Assembly (NCBI GenBank): GCA_017962085.1
Contig: JAGCWA010000017.1
Location: forward strand, 1 to 64,000
Direction of reading: 5' to 3'
Length of the DNA stretch: 64,000 nucleotides
Source of the DNA: Paludibacteraceae bacterium
GTDB lineage: Bacteria; Bacteroidota; Bacteroidia; Bacteroidales; Paludibacteraceae
Under the pieces are notes generated by a model. That model did not search any database, was not told where the DNA came from, and saw only the letters and a program-made list of their open reading frames with translations. A program made the position numbers and the translations under genes. Below are positions 34,935 to 44,604 of this stretch, piece after piece (the first letter of the stretch is position 1; each line of letters starts with the position of its first letter).

Positions 34935-37049
34935 TTACTGAGGTTGAACCAACAAGCCATTTTGCCAAATACCCTTCGAGAGGATACGACCCGACATATC
35001 AGTATAGACGCCATAGCCCGATGGGACACCGTTTTTGAACTCTCCTTCGTACCGTTTGTCACCATGAATAATATACCCCTTTCCGTCCTTATAGTCCCCC
35101 GCTTGCCAAGTGCCTTCGAACTGAAGTTTTCCGTCGCTGTCATAGAGCCTGCCTTCCCCATCGGGTTTGTCGTTCACAAAATTCCCCACATACTTTCGTC
35201 CATCCTGACCGTTATAGACACCATAGCCCTCCTTCTTTCCGTCAACCTCCTTTCCATCAAAGCCCCACTTGCGGTTGTACTCGAGGATATAGAGACGATT
35301 GACATTATTGGCGGGATCCGCCTTGCCAACGGAATGGAGCACCTTGAATTTATCCGGGTACTTCTGCACTGCAGGATAGAGTGTGACATAAGCATGGCTG
35401 AACCAATTATCTAAGATGATGTTCGTGGCATTCACCCTGTTCAGATAACTGATGACCGTATCCTCTTCCGCAAAGTAAGGGAAGGAGACCGCCTTTTTAA
35501 ACCCTGAGTAGATGTAATAGAGTTCCGGCTTACGGCACACCATCCTCGAACTGTCCGGCAAATTTTTCTTGCACCAGTTCATCGCCTCGTAATAGTTCAA
35601 AATATTCGGATTGCTGATTATATTTTTGTAGTTACCCTTAGCAATATATCGAAAGTCATCCTGCGCCTTGCTCTGTAGAGGAACCAACCAAACGAATGTG
35701 GCGATAACAACGGAGACAGCAGCCAAAAGGGAAACATGAGACCTCGCCCACTCCATCTTCAACTTGCCAACGACAAACGAAACGATATTCCATATTCCAT
35801 TCACAAAAAGGAATAATATCAATGGAACAACCGGTATATAATAACGGACGCTCGTGAATTGTTCTGGCCAAACCAACAAAACACAGAATGTTATCGCCAA
35901 ATAACAGAATAGAAGGGCTCCACCCCACCCTGTATGCATAAATCCGATGATGACAAGGGCGATAACGAAGAGACCAACCATCATGTCATACCCCATGATC
36001 GGATCTTTCTTATCGAGAATCTTCGTCAACACTGTCTCCGGAATCAATCTCGCCGAATATGTCTTCACATTGTTACACACCCGCTCGGACCAATCAGACC
36101 ACGCCGCCATGACTTGACCGTCTCCATCTTTTTTCTTGAAGTCGCCAATATAATCGGTTTGTTCATGCCCAATCGCATGATTCCTCATACCCCATGCGAA
36201 CTTCGCCACACCAAAAGGCAATAGCACCAAGGCGGCCATGCATGCGTAATAACAGAGCCCTTTACGGTGCGGAATGCTTCCGGACGATTCCTCCTTCCTG
36301 ATTTTCAAGTATTTATACCCTTCCCATAATGCCAACATCATATACCATCCGAACAATGCGAGGATTAAGGAAACACCCATGGTCCGCACAAAATAAATAT
36401 AGGCAACCGACAGCAACATAATCCCTAAAGCCACATAGTCCCACTTCGAATACTCCCGGAAGGATTTCCTCCTATGCAATAGAAGGACCACCGACAAAAT
36501 CACCACGGAAAGGAACAAAAAGAGCATCTCACTCATCATGATGGTGGACCATCGCAATAAATCCTTTTGGACACAACACAAAATAATGGAGGAAAACGCG
36601 ACCACGACATTGTTCCCCGTAATCTTTTTCAACACAAAAAACAACACCAGGATGGAAAGGAACAACAAGAAGCCATTCGCCTTTTTAACGGCTTGATAAT
36701 CACCATCTCTTGAAAAATTCAATAGGACACTGATAAAAGCCGGATATCCGGGAGGGAAGTGTGTATGGGGTTTCACCTCGAAACCCATAATGTCCGAATA
36801 ACCCGTACCATTATGTAGGGATTGGCCCAAGGAATAGTATATAATATTATCACCATTCAAATCTAATTTCTTGTCGAACATCGCATCATAATTGATGTAG
36901 AAGACGACAGCGGCAACCGTCAGCAAGAATATGTGGAAGTATTTGTTCGGCAACATATTCTTTACCCTCTCCAATAAGGAAAGTGGTTTTTTAGTTTGAG
37001 CGACTTCCTTCCCTTTTACCGGCAAGGGACCCTTCTGTTTCCGATCCAT
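34935..37049 (-). CDS. Membrane glycosyltransferase-like protein fused to C-terminal MORN repeats
   Basis: 704 residues. The first 450 carry about ten to twelve membrane segments (for example YFHIFLLTVAAVVFYINYDAMF). An early Asp-rich loop DKKLDLNGDNIIYYSLGQSLHNGTGYSD and the KPHTHFPPGYPAF segment are typical of GT-C/ArnT-like (GT39/GT83) enzymes that use lipid-linked sugars. A periplasmic domain follows (about 455-590). Residues 600-690 are three to four MORN-type repeats (YVGNFVNDKPDGEGRLYD, YEGEFKNGVPSGYGVYTD). A GT-C/MORN fusion is unusual. It lies 27 bases after the FAD oxidoreductase gene, in an apparent operon with it and with the remnant MBOAT gene, so cell-surface glycan or lipid modification is likely. 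Confidence 0.78.
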   Translation of the reverse strand: MDRKQKGPLPVKGKEVAQTKKPLSLLERVKNMLPNKYFHIFLLTVAAVVFYINYDAMFDKKLDLNGDNIIYYSLGQSLHNGTGYSDIMGFEVKPHTHFPPGYPAFISVLLNFSRDGDYQAVKKANGFLLFLSILVLFFVLKKITGNNVVVAFSSIILCCVQKDLLRWSTIMMSEMLFLFLSVVILSVVLLLHRRKSFREYSKWDYVALGIMLLSVAYIYFVRTMGVSLILALFGWYMMLALWEGYKYLKIRKEESSGSIPHRKGLCYYACMAALVLLPFGVAKFAWGMRNHAIGHEQTDYIGDFKKKDGDGQVMAAWSDWSERVCNNVKTYSARLIPETVLTKILDKKDPIMGYDMMVGLFVIALVIIGFMHTGWGGALLFCYLAITFCVLLVWPEQFTSVRYYIPVVPLILFLFVNGIWNIVSFVVGKLKMEWARSHVSLLAAVSVVIATFVWLVPLQSKAQDDFRYIAKGNYKNIISNPNILNYYEAMNWCKKNLPDSSRMVCRKPELYYIYSGFKKAVSFPYFAEEDTVISYLNRVNATNIILDNWFSHAYVTLYPAVQKYPDKFKVLHSVGKADPANNVNRLYILEYNRKWGFDGKEVDGKKEGYGVYNGQDGRKYVGNFVNDKPDGEGRLYDSDGKLQFEGTWQAGDYKDGKGYIIHGDKRYEGEFKNGVPSGYGVYTDMSGRILSKGIWQNGLLVQPQ

Positions 37050-37076
37050 ATCTATAACCTGTTTCTAATCGTATCG

Positions 37077-38561
37077 TCAATAAACCTTTTCGTGGTACCT
37101 CTGCTCCGTATTGACCAACCATATATTGTCTTTGCCCAATATATGATTCTCAACATTGGAGACAGCCTCCATCGCAGTCAGCATAGAGTGGTCCATATTG
37201 TTGTACTTATGCTGCCCATTCCTTCCTATACAATACAGATTCTCTATCGTGTCCAGGAATCTCCTGACCTCCTCCAACTCACCATAGGAACCAAAATAGG
37301 CAGGGTATGCTTTCTTCACCTTCACCTGATGGGCATCTATCACCGACTCCCTCTTGAGCATGTCAATATTCTCCATCTCGCCAATCGCCATCTGAATGAA
37401 GTCCTCCTCGCCCATGTTCCATAGTTCGTCGTTCTCGTCACAAAAATACTCCAATCCGATCCAAACCGTATGCTCGGGATCTTTCACAAGGAAAGGAGAC
37501 CAGTTGTTGAAAATCTGCAACCTACCCACCTTGACATCCCTCTCCTGAATATAAATCCACGTGTCCGGCAACAAATTGGCGCCCTTCTCCTTCAGGAACT
37601 CCAGTTTATTCACCAGAAGTCCGACCGTGATGAAGTCCCGATAAGGCAAGTCCGCAGCAATCCGCCTGACGTTCTCAGGGACAACGATACCCTCCAATGC
37701 GGCGACTAAATCCTTAATCGACATGGAGGAGAAAAAATAGTCGCACACCTCATTCGTCCACTCACCGTTCGAACCGACAATATCCACGCTTCGCACTCGG
37801 TTCCCATCCACATGGATCTTCCGCACAGATTGGCCTTTCCGTAACTCAGCTCCCTTCCTGACAACATCCTCCGCCACACACTCCCATAGCTGGCCAGGAC
37901 CATACTTGGGATACCGGAAACTCTCAATCAGGGAGGCCTCCACCTCTTTCGACCGGTCTTCCCCCCTAGTGCTCTTTCGAAAATAATCTTCCAGCACTAC
38001 GGGAAGAGAGAGCCCCTTGACTCGTTGCCTTCCCCAGTCCGCACATAATTCGGAAGGATGCTTGCCCCACACCTTCGTGGTATAGTCCTCAAAGAACAAT
38101 TCATATAATGGACGACCAAAACGGTTGATGTAAAAATCCTCTAAAGTTAATTCCTCCGTAGGGAACAATCTGGCCCTTATATAACCAAGGCCTATCCTCA
38201 ACGCATTCCTAAGCCCCAGATTCAGGAAAGTATCCTTCGATAATGATATCGGATAAGAAAAGAATTTCCGCAGGAAGTATATGTGCGACACCCTATTGAT
38301 GGTCAATAACTCCCTCTCCGAATCCTCTATCGTCTTCGTCATGATGGTCTCCCACCACCGCAAAATACGCTTGTCCTTGGAAAAAAAACGATGTCCGCCG
38401 ATGTCCAGACGGTTGCCCTTATAATTGACCGTGCGCGAAATGCCACCAACCTCCTCAGACTCCTCCACTATAACAGGATGGATTTGAGTCCTTCTCAACA
38501 ATTCGTAGGACGCAGTAAGGCCAGCAGGACCCGCACCAACAATGATAGCCTTTCCTTCCAT
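37077..38561 (-). CDS. FAD-dependent oxidoreductase, UDP-galactopyranose mutase/amine-oxidase-like
   Basis: 494 residues. The N-terminal Rossmann FAD motif is [20 protein letters not shown] (5-24), followed by [32 protein letters not shown], the pattern of NAD(P)-binding_8 proteins related to UDP-galactopyranose mutase and protoporphyrinogen oxidase. The C-terminal part has [29 protein letters not shown], closing the FAD site. In Bacteroidota such proteins sit beside surface-glycan glycosyltransferases, as here. It is cytosolic or membrane-associated. The substrate is unknown. It is transcribed with the GT-C/MORN gene (27-base gap) and the MBOAT remnant (28-base gap). Confidence 0.85.
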   Translation of the reverse strand: MEGKAIIVGAGPAGLTASYELLRRTQIHPVIVEESEEVGGISRTVNYKGNRLDIGGHRFFSKDKRILRWWETIMTKTIEDSERELLTINRVSHIYFLRKFFSYPISLSKDTFLNLGLRNALRIGLGYIRARLFPTEELTLEDFYINRFGRPLYELFFEDYTTKVWGKHPSELCADWGRQRVKGLSLPVVLEDYFRKSTRGEDRSKEVEASLIESFRYPKYGPGQLWECVAEDVVRKGAELRKGQSVRKIHVDGNRVRSVDIVGSNGEWTNEVCDYFFSSMSIKDLVAALEGIVVPENVRRIAADLPYRDFITVGLLVNKLEFLKEKGANLLPDTWIYIQERDVKVGRLQIFNNWSPFLVKDPEHTVWIGLEYFCDENDELWNMGEEDFIQMAIGEMENIDMLKRESVIDAHQVKVKKAYPAYFGSYGELEEVRRFLDTIENLYCIGRNGQHKYNNMDHSMLTAMEAVSNVENHILGKDNIWLVNTEQRYHEKVY

Positions 38562-38589
38562 CTAAAAGCCCTTTACTGCAAGCCTTTCT

Positions 38590-39609
38590 CTACTTCTCCA
38601 TGACCGACCTCACCTGTTCAATCACAATCGGTGTATACACGGTCGTACCCTCCTTGTTGATGTGCGTCGGATCGAAGAAATATTCCGGCGAGTTGCGGAA
38701 CGCATCCAGGTGCCTATTGTCGAAGACAGGTACTCCGTACTGTGCGCACACCTCCTTTATCGCCTGCTCGGAAGCTAAGTTCCGGTTAGAAATCTCCAAC
38801 CTGACAGGATCGATCGTATCGGCCACCACATCAGGCATCTTCATCAGCGTGTCGTTCCCCTTCAGATTGCCCTTGATAGGCAGGAATCCCTGCATCGTAT
38901 CCGCACGGTTGGCGGAGCGGCTCTGCATAAGGATACTTGCGGCGACTCCATTGTAACGATACATGTTAAGCCGCATCTTCACCGCCATCGAGGCACCCTC
39001 CTTCTTGTCGAGAATCATCCTGCACGCCGCGATGCATATGTCATACGAGAACTCACGCTTCCGGAAATATTGCGGCAACTGCTTCGTCGCCCTACTGATA
39101 GGTCCGCTCAACAAGGAGGGGAAGAAGGTCACGAAGGCGAAATAGGCAAGCCAATACTTGGTCGGCTCCACCTTCCGCTGATAGATGTCGATGTCGTAAC
39201 TCAACGCCGCGAAGGTGTAGAAACTAATGCCCACCGGTAAGACGATCTTCAAGGTCGAGACACTCAGCTCGATGCCCGCCAGCGAGAACATGTCGACGAA
39301 AGACTGGATAAAGAAACCCAGGTACTTGTAATAGACAAGGATGCCTAAGTTCAGGAGAAGAACAGTCACCAACAATACCTTCCTCCGCTTTTCGCCGTCA
39401 CTCTCCGCAATCAGCTTGCCGAAGAAGAAGGAGGTTCCCGCCGTGAAAAGAAGCAACGCCATGAAACGCCAATCCCACCATGCGTAGAAAACTAAACTCG
39501 AAAGAAGAAGAAAGGCGTTCTGCCAATTTTTATCCCTGTTGAAAAAGAGCCAGTACAGCACAAAAACGACTGGCAAGAAAAAAAGATATGCAAAAGACGT
39601 TAGTGTCAT
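38590..39609 (-). pseudogene. Deleted MBOAT O-acyltransferase fused to the end of an SGNH gene
   Basis: 339 residues from MTLTSFAYLFF, open throughout. Residues 1-200 are the N-terminal part of an AlgI-type membrane-bound O-acyltransferase (YWLFFNRDKNWQNAFLLLSSLVFYAWWDWRF, LPVGISFYTFAALSYDIDIYQ, FFPSLLSGPISRATKQLPQYFRKREFSYD). The MBOAT then stops before its catalytic His region. From about 215 the sequence is the C-terminal part of a DHHW/SGNH-like protein, ending FFDPTHINKEGTTVYTPIVIEQVRSVM with the D-x-x-H dyad. MBOAT proteins are usually 450-500 residues and followed by a separate SGNH gene. An in-frame deletion that joined the two genes, near 39000-39030, is the simplest reading. It is probably inactive as an acyltransferase. 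Confidence 0.72.
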
Positions 39610-39986
39610 ATTACCTTGTAGTCGATTAAAAAAGACCCAATACGATGCTACACATACACCGACCAAAAATCATGCGCAAAGGTAAATAAAAATAACTTTT
39701 CTATATATATTTACTATCTCCTAAATTTAAAGCACATACATCCGTACCAATCAACAAATATCATGCGAATGTATGTTTTATATAAATATAAATTACTATT
39801 CGTACCTAATGAATTCATTCATCCATCCGAGACTCCTTATACAGTCTGTAGCCTCAACAGAGCCTGTTTCTCCCTTTTCCGAGAAAAATACACCATCTGA
39901 AGTCCACATGTTGAGGCTCTATATTTTGATGATTTAACGCATTGGTATACAATTAAATACGATTACGAATATATTTTAAATATAAT
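39610..39986. other. AT-rich intergenic region with a long inverted repeat
   Basis: AGCCTCAACA (39850-39859) and TGTTGAGGCT (39909-39918) are perfect inverted repeats 49 bases apart. The rest is AT-rich, with no ORF of plausible codon use. It separates the surface-glycan operon from the 39987 gene and must hold the operon's promoter. Confidence 0.5.
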
Positions 39987-40931
39987 TCATTTTTTTCTAT
40001 TCGCACCTTTCTTCTTCTTTTCATCGGATGGATCATATATATTTATCTTAGGCAAAACACAGACCATACGCCTTTCCACCTCACCATCCGCTTCCTCCAC
40101 AAACAGCTCAACTCCTAAACTCTGAACGACCTTACTCTTTTGCAGATAACGCAGTTTGGAAATATCACACAGCAACGCACCCTCATACCTGGGTTCCAAA
40201 GAAGTCTTGAAAGTATCCACACCATAGAAGGAGATAGTATGCGATACGATCTTCATCGAACCCTGATACGACTCCGCACTAGTCGACCGAGTCCGTTCCC
40301 ACGTCTCCCGCGGAACACATACGTCAAAACTAATAGGCTTGGAAATATCCATCGGAACACTGTCCAATCTCACAGGCGAGGATAATTGATGGAAGTGTTG
40401 TTTTGAGTCCGTCCCCGTATAGCGAAGGAAAATCCGCCTCTTCAAAGGGAATGAACCCATTTTCGTATAAATCACGGAATCATTATACGTGTATGAGAAA
40501 CGATATCTGGAATAACGGGTGGGCGAAATCCTACAACCATGCAAGGTGGGAGCACATAGCGCATTCTCCAAATTCCGGGGAGAGAACCCGATTTTCCCTC
40601 CCTGGACTATCAAATAACGCTTCGTGGAAGGATCATCACGAAGCAAAAAGACCTGAATCGTATCGTCCGAAATGCGCTTATACCTTAGGAAATAATCAAG
40701 CTTCGGCATTCCGTTTTTAAATTCCATAATACGATCCTCGTACAACGAGTCTGCTTGGGGAAAGAAAAATGAGGAGATATCCTTTCTTCCCTCCTTCTTC
40801 ATCGCATTTCCTTTCCTTATAAAAGTGAAAGTCGTCACTATCTTCTGATAATCAATAGTCTGCGAATAAGACTCCATGACCATCAAGAAAAAGATGGACA
40901 ATATACCAATTATTTTCACCAAGCTTCTCAT
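39987..40931 (-). CDS. Hypothetical secreted protein, 314 aa
   Basis: N-terminal signal peptide (MRSLVKIIGILSIFFLMVMESYSQ, cleaved after about residue 23). The mature part is mostly beta with charged loops and a very basic end (SDEKKKKGANRKK). I recognise no domain. It starts 15 bases after the stop of the large lipoprotein gene at 40947-43565, so the two are co-transcribed and probably work together in the envelope. Confidence 0.65.
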   Translation of the reverse strand: MRSLVKIIGILSIFFLMVMESYSQTIDYQKIVTTFTFIRKGNAMKKEGRKDISSFFFPQADSLYEDRIMEFKNGMPKLDYFLRYKRISDDTIQVFLLRDDPSTKRYLIVQGGKIGFSPRNLENALCAPTLHGCRISPTRYSRYRFSYTYNDSVIYTKMGSFPLKRRIFLRYTGTDSKQHFHQLSSPVRLDSVPMDISKPISFDVCVPRETWERTRSTSAESYQGSMKIVSHTISFYGVDTFKTSLEPRYEGALLCDISKLRYLQKSKVVQSLGVELFVEEADGEVERRMVCVLPKINIYDPSDEKKKKGANRKK

Positions 40932-40946
40932 CTGTCTATCCTCCCA

Positions 40947-43565
40947 TTAGTATTGCGTCAACACATTCCAATTCAACCGTTGACGACTCTCTTTGCTCAA
41001 GTAAGAGATGGTGACCAGCATATTGCACTTGCACGACTCGTCAGGCACGATACCAGCATCCGCAACCAACTCTTCTCCCCCAATGGAATAGGAGAACTGG
41101 GAAGACATCTCATGCCGCGGAATCGTACCCTCTTCTTGGTATTTCACCTTCACCTGTATCTCTGTGCCTGCCACTTCCTTGATGAAGCCATACTCCATGA
41201 CTCCTTCCGCCTTTCCCGTGGAGACAGATTTAGCGTACCCATTCTTCTCCAAAGAGGCTACGAGCTGATCCAACTCCGCTTTGCCAGCCTTTTGGTAACA
41301 TAGCTGTGTGAAACTGATGCCGCTCTTACAGAACTGGTAAGCCACATCAATAGGCGTGACCATCGCCGGAATCGCCTTCGACAAACATAGGTCGCTCCAT
41401 TTATGGCATGGACCCATATACAACGCAGGGACCTTGAATCTTCCCTCAACTCTCGCCGTTTGCGAATCCTTGCAGGATTTTCCTTTGCCCCTCACCACCA
41501 TATCGACCGAATTTTCGCCTCTCGACTTTATCCGTAGCTTGCAGTCGTTGAAATCATAATCCTCCACCCTGACTGATGCGTGGTGACGCTTATCCTTCTG
41601 GGAATAACTAGGAATCTCCATGTGCGCATTGCGGAAAAGAATCTTCGCCAAACCCATCGAAATGGAAGCATCCTTGCATAGATCCAGGTTTTTCGATACA
41701 GGAGTTCCCCCCGACGGATAGAGCGTCAGAGACCCGACAGACGACATGTCCTTGGAGACATCCACCGTGAGCGGCAGGTAATAATCCCCCTTCTTCTTGA
41801 ACGGTTTTATTATTTGTCCATCCGTATACTCAATCACAGCCTCTAAAGAGACGAGATCCTTTGAAGTAGGCCGGCTCGAATATTCCGATGGCTGACATAC
41901 GTAATAGTCTTTGTCAGAATGTATTCCTAGCATTATGCTGTAAGGACCTGAATTGGAGCCTTTCGAGTCAATCACCTGTACCATGGAGAAATCAAAATCC
42001 TTTGTCATGGCTGTGTCGCTACCTATCTTGGAAAGGTCTACCTCACCCACAAGCACATTCCCGCATGTGATAACATACTTATAATCAGGAACTAAATATA
42101 CATCATACGATCCATTCCTCGCGATATGAAAGGAGTGGGTGACCAATGGTCTATCCCCCTTATTACCTGCACTCGCCATAAATTTATAAGCCTGATGATC
42201 GCCTCTTATGATACCGGACAAATGCACATACTGGGACGGAACCACCACTTTCATAAGGCCATCCTTATCAAAGTCATCATATGTAAACGAATAGACGGAA
42301 CCAGGTTGATCAACTTCCCCCAGGGAGAGCCAGTATTGGATGCCCTTCATGACGCAAGAGATCTCCATTATACCATTATCGTCTGTCCGTTCACCCACCT
42401 TCACATATTTACAACCATCATCAGACCCTATCTGCATAGCGAACTGTGGCTTAGGATTCCCCTCTGAATCGACGACAAGAATACGCTTCGGCCCTACCAC
42501 ATAATCCAACTTGCAGTCACACCTGACCTCCTCCCGCGCTAGCATTGGAGGTAGACTTCCAACAAGAGAACTATCTACCCTAAATTTAACCGAATTGTTC
42601 GCTGGCACATAACCCACTGATTTTCCATCAATATCAAGGATGAAGTATTCAACAAAAGAATGATAAACACTTATTTGTGCATATGGCACCGGATTACCAT
42701 CCGCATCAGTCAAGCTAAAATATACCCTTGCGGAGACGGTCGGATGATCGCCATTCCACCACGAGAAGTGCTTGACGAATCCGTCATATCTATCGCCTTT
42801 CTTCAACGCATAGCCTTCCTCGATCCACATGCCCTTCGCCTCGTCAAAGAACCATAATGGCAACGTGTCTTTCGCTATCGATAGCAGGCTCGGCGGAATC
42901 GGATAGCTGAGCTCGGCTGGATACTCCTCCCGCAACTGCAACTTGCCTCCCTTGTCGTCCTTCATGATCACATTCACCATACCATAGGAGATGAGGGACG
43001 TCGTGTCCTGATTGCTCCTGATCGCCAACAAATCACCTCCCGGCATCTGCTGCCTGAAGTTCTTCTCCTCCGGATTCAGGTAGAGGACGTTCATGAGCAC
43101 CTCTCCCTCATACAGGCTGCCGTCCTCATGCACCAAACCATCTCCAGGAATATCCACGATCATCCCCCTGACATTCACCGTCACACCGTCCATAGCCGAG
43201 AAACGCACCTGCCGGGTATAGTCCGAATTGCCAAAACGAGACATGACGATGAGGACGCCCGTCGTGTCGTCCACCTGCTTGGAGTAGAGGAAGTCGAAAT
43301 AATCTTCCTTCTCGAACTTGATGACGTAACGGTTGCCCGACACGACTGGATTCGACAACGAGAAGTATCCCTCCTCATCGGTATAGATCACCTTGTCCGC
43401 CAAATTCACCGAGACACCCGGAAGAGGCATTCCATACTCGTCCTGCACATAACCGGACAGCCTGATATCCTTACCATCCTGATTGCCCGCCTTCTTGTCA
43501 TCGCATGACAAGAACAGAGCCAGTGCGCAAATCATCACGCCTAAAAATCGCACATATTTTACCAT
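40947..43565 (-). CDS. Large lipoprotein with carboxypeptidase-regulatory-like N-terminal domain
   Basis: 872 residues. The signal peptide ends ALALFLSCDDKK, so Cys is the lipidation site near residue 21. Residues 33-115 are a CarboxypepD_reg-like beta-sandwich (IRLSGYVQDEYGMPLPGVSVNLADKVIYTDEEGYFSLSN). Further segments around 280-330 and 365-430 look like additional beta-sandwich domains (VYFSLTDADGNPVPYAQISV; RILVVDSEGNPKPQFAMQI). No catalytic motif was seen. Probably an outer-membrane surface lipoprotein. The function is unknown, and the neighbouring secreted protein is a likely partner. Confidence 0.72.
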   Translation of the reverse strand: MVKYVRFLGVMICALALFLSCDDKKAGNQDGKDIRLSGYVQDEYGMPLPGVSVNLADKVIYTDEEGYFSLSNPVVSGNRYVIKFEKEDYFDFLYSKQVDDTTGVLIVMSRFGNSDYTRQVRFSAMDGVTVNVRGMIVDIPGDGLVHEDGSLYEGEVLMNVLYLNPEEKNFRQQMPGGDLLAIRSNQDTTSLISYGMVNVIMKDDKGGKLQLREEYPAELSYPIPPSLLSIAKDTLPLWFFDEAKGMWIEEGYALKKGDRYDGFVKHFSWWNGDHPTVSARVYFSLTDADGNPVPYAQISVYHSFVEYFILDIDGKSVGYVPANNSVKFRVDSSLVGSLPPMLAREEVRCDCKLDYVVGPKRILVVDSEGNPKPQFAMQIGSDDGCKYVKVGERTDDNGIMEISCVMKGIQYWLSLGEVDQPGSVYSFTYDDFDKDGLMKVVVPSQYVHLSGIIRGDHQAYKFMASAGNKGDRPLVTHSFHIARNGSYDVYLVPDYKYVITCGNVLVGEVDLSKIGSDTAMTKDFDFSMVQVIDSKGSNSGPYSIMLGIHSDKDYYVCQPSEYSSRPTSKDLVSLEAVIEYTDGQIIKPFKKKGDYYLPLTVDVSKDMSSVGSLTLYPSGGTPVSKNLDLCKDASISMGLAKILFRNAHMEIPSYSQKDKRHHASVRVEDYDFNDCKLRIKSRGENSVDMVVRGKGKSCKDSQTARVEGRFKVPALYMGPCHKWSDLCLSKAIPAMVTPIDVAYQFCKSGISFTQLCYQKAGKAELDQLVASLEKNGYAKSVSTGKAEGVMEYGFIKEVAGTEIQVKVKYQEEGTIPRHEMSSQFSYSIGGEELVADAGIVPDESCKCNMLVTISYLSKESRQRLNWNVLTQY

Positions 43566-43616
43566 ATTGTCACCATATTTTGTTGTTTATATTTCTAATT
43601 ATCAGATAGCTATATC

Positions 43617-44333
43617 CTAAAGCCACCGCATCACCTCCTGGAGCGCATGGATCTCATAATCCACCGGCTCCGTGGCTTGGAAGGCATCCGGATGTCGGTT
43701 GAAGAACATGGTGTGCAGACCCGCAGCCTTCGCCCCGAGGATATCCGTGGAGAAGTTGTCCCCGATCATCAGCGTCTCCGATACGGAGGCTCCCGACGTG
43801 CGGATGGCATAGTCGAAATAGGCCTGGCTCGGTTTGTTCGCCCCGGCATCCTCGGAGAGGATCACACCGTCAAAGGCATCTATCAGCCCACACGCCCGCA
43901 ACTTGCGGTACTGCACCTCGTGGAACCCGTTGCTACACATATAGAGGCCATAGCCTTTCTCTCTTAGATACGACATCAATTCATGCGCCCCATCGACCAC
44001 TCCGGGCTTGTCCGCACACATGTCCAGGAAGACATCGCTGACCTCCAAACAGTACTCCCTCGTTGGCTCGAACGGTTGGCCTTTCGCATCGCGACCTTCG
44101 GCTAACGGACGACGGAAACGCTCCACGATCAGGTAATCACGATCTATCTCTCCCTTCGCATAGGCGTCCCACAACTTCACATTGGTATCCCAATAGGAAC
44201 GATAGAACTCCTCCGGATTGGGGAAATACTTCGAGAGCTGGAAATGAGCGAACATCTCCCGCAAGGACAACTCGGCATTTCCGCGCGTGTCATATAACGT
44301 ATCATCAAAATCGATGAATAATGTCTTGTACAT
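43617..44333 (-). CDS. yjjG: YjjG-family HAD nucleotidase
   Basis: 238 residues. HAD motif I is DFDDTLYDT (7-15), motif II is MCSNGFHEVQYRKL (about 131-144), motif III Lys is in SEDAGANKPSQAYF (about 160-173) and motif IV is MIGDNFSTDILGAKAAGLHTMFFNR (about 190-214). This matches the YjjG noncanonical pyrimidine nucleotidase/house-cleaning phosphatase branch. Cytosolic. It stands alone on the minus strand, divergent from the xylanase cluster, with about 270 bases of shared upstream region. Confidence 0.86.
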   Translation of the reverse strand: MYKTLFIDFDDTLYDTRGNAELSLREMFAHFQLSKYFPNPEEFYRSYWDTNVKLWDAYAKGEIDRDYLIVERFRRPLAEGRDAKGQPFEPTREYCLEVSDVFLDMCADKPGVVDGAHELMSYLREKGYGLYMCSNGFHEVQYRKLRACGLIDAFDGVILSEDAGANKPSQAYFDYAIRTSGASVSETLMIGDNFSTDILGAKAAGLHTMFFNRHPDAFQATEPVDYEIHALQEVMRWL

Positions 44334-44543
44334 CTTTTACTCAAATAGCATATTCACAAAGATAAAAATTAAATCAAAAAAAATAATTATTCCGCAAGTT
44401 TCCTTACATCATCAATAAAATATATCTACAGAAGAGCGAAACCCACTCACAGCTTAGGTTTCGAGTATACGTCTGATTATTGTCAATAAAACAGCAACAA
44501 TAGCGTTTTTTCATTGAAAAAAACAGTTTTTTTGTACAAAAAA

Positions 44544-44573
44544 TTTGGCGGTTAATCTTTTTTTGTATATTTG
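44544..44573 (+). promoter_or_regulatory. Promoter of the CE6-GH11-CBM6-CE15 gene
   Basis: TTTG (44544-44547), an 18-base spacer and TATATTTG (44566-44573), near consensus. The start would be about 25 bases before the ATG at 44605. The rest of 44334-44543 shows no gene. Confidence 0.8.
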
Positions 44574-44604
44574 CGCCGGTTAAATAGTTGTCAATATATA
44601 GTAT

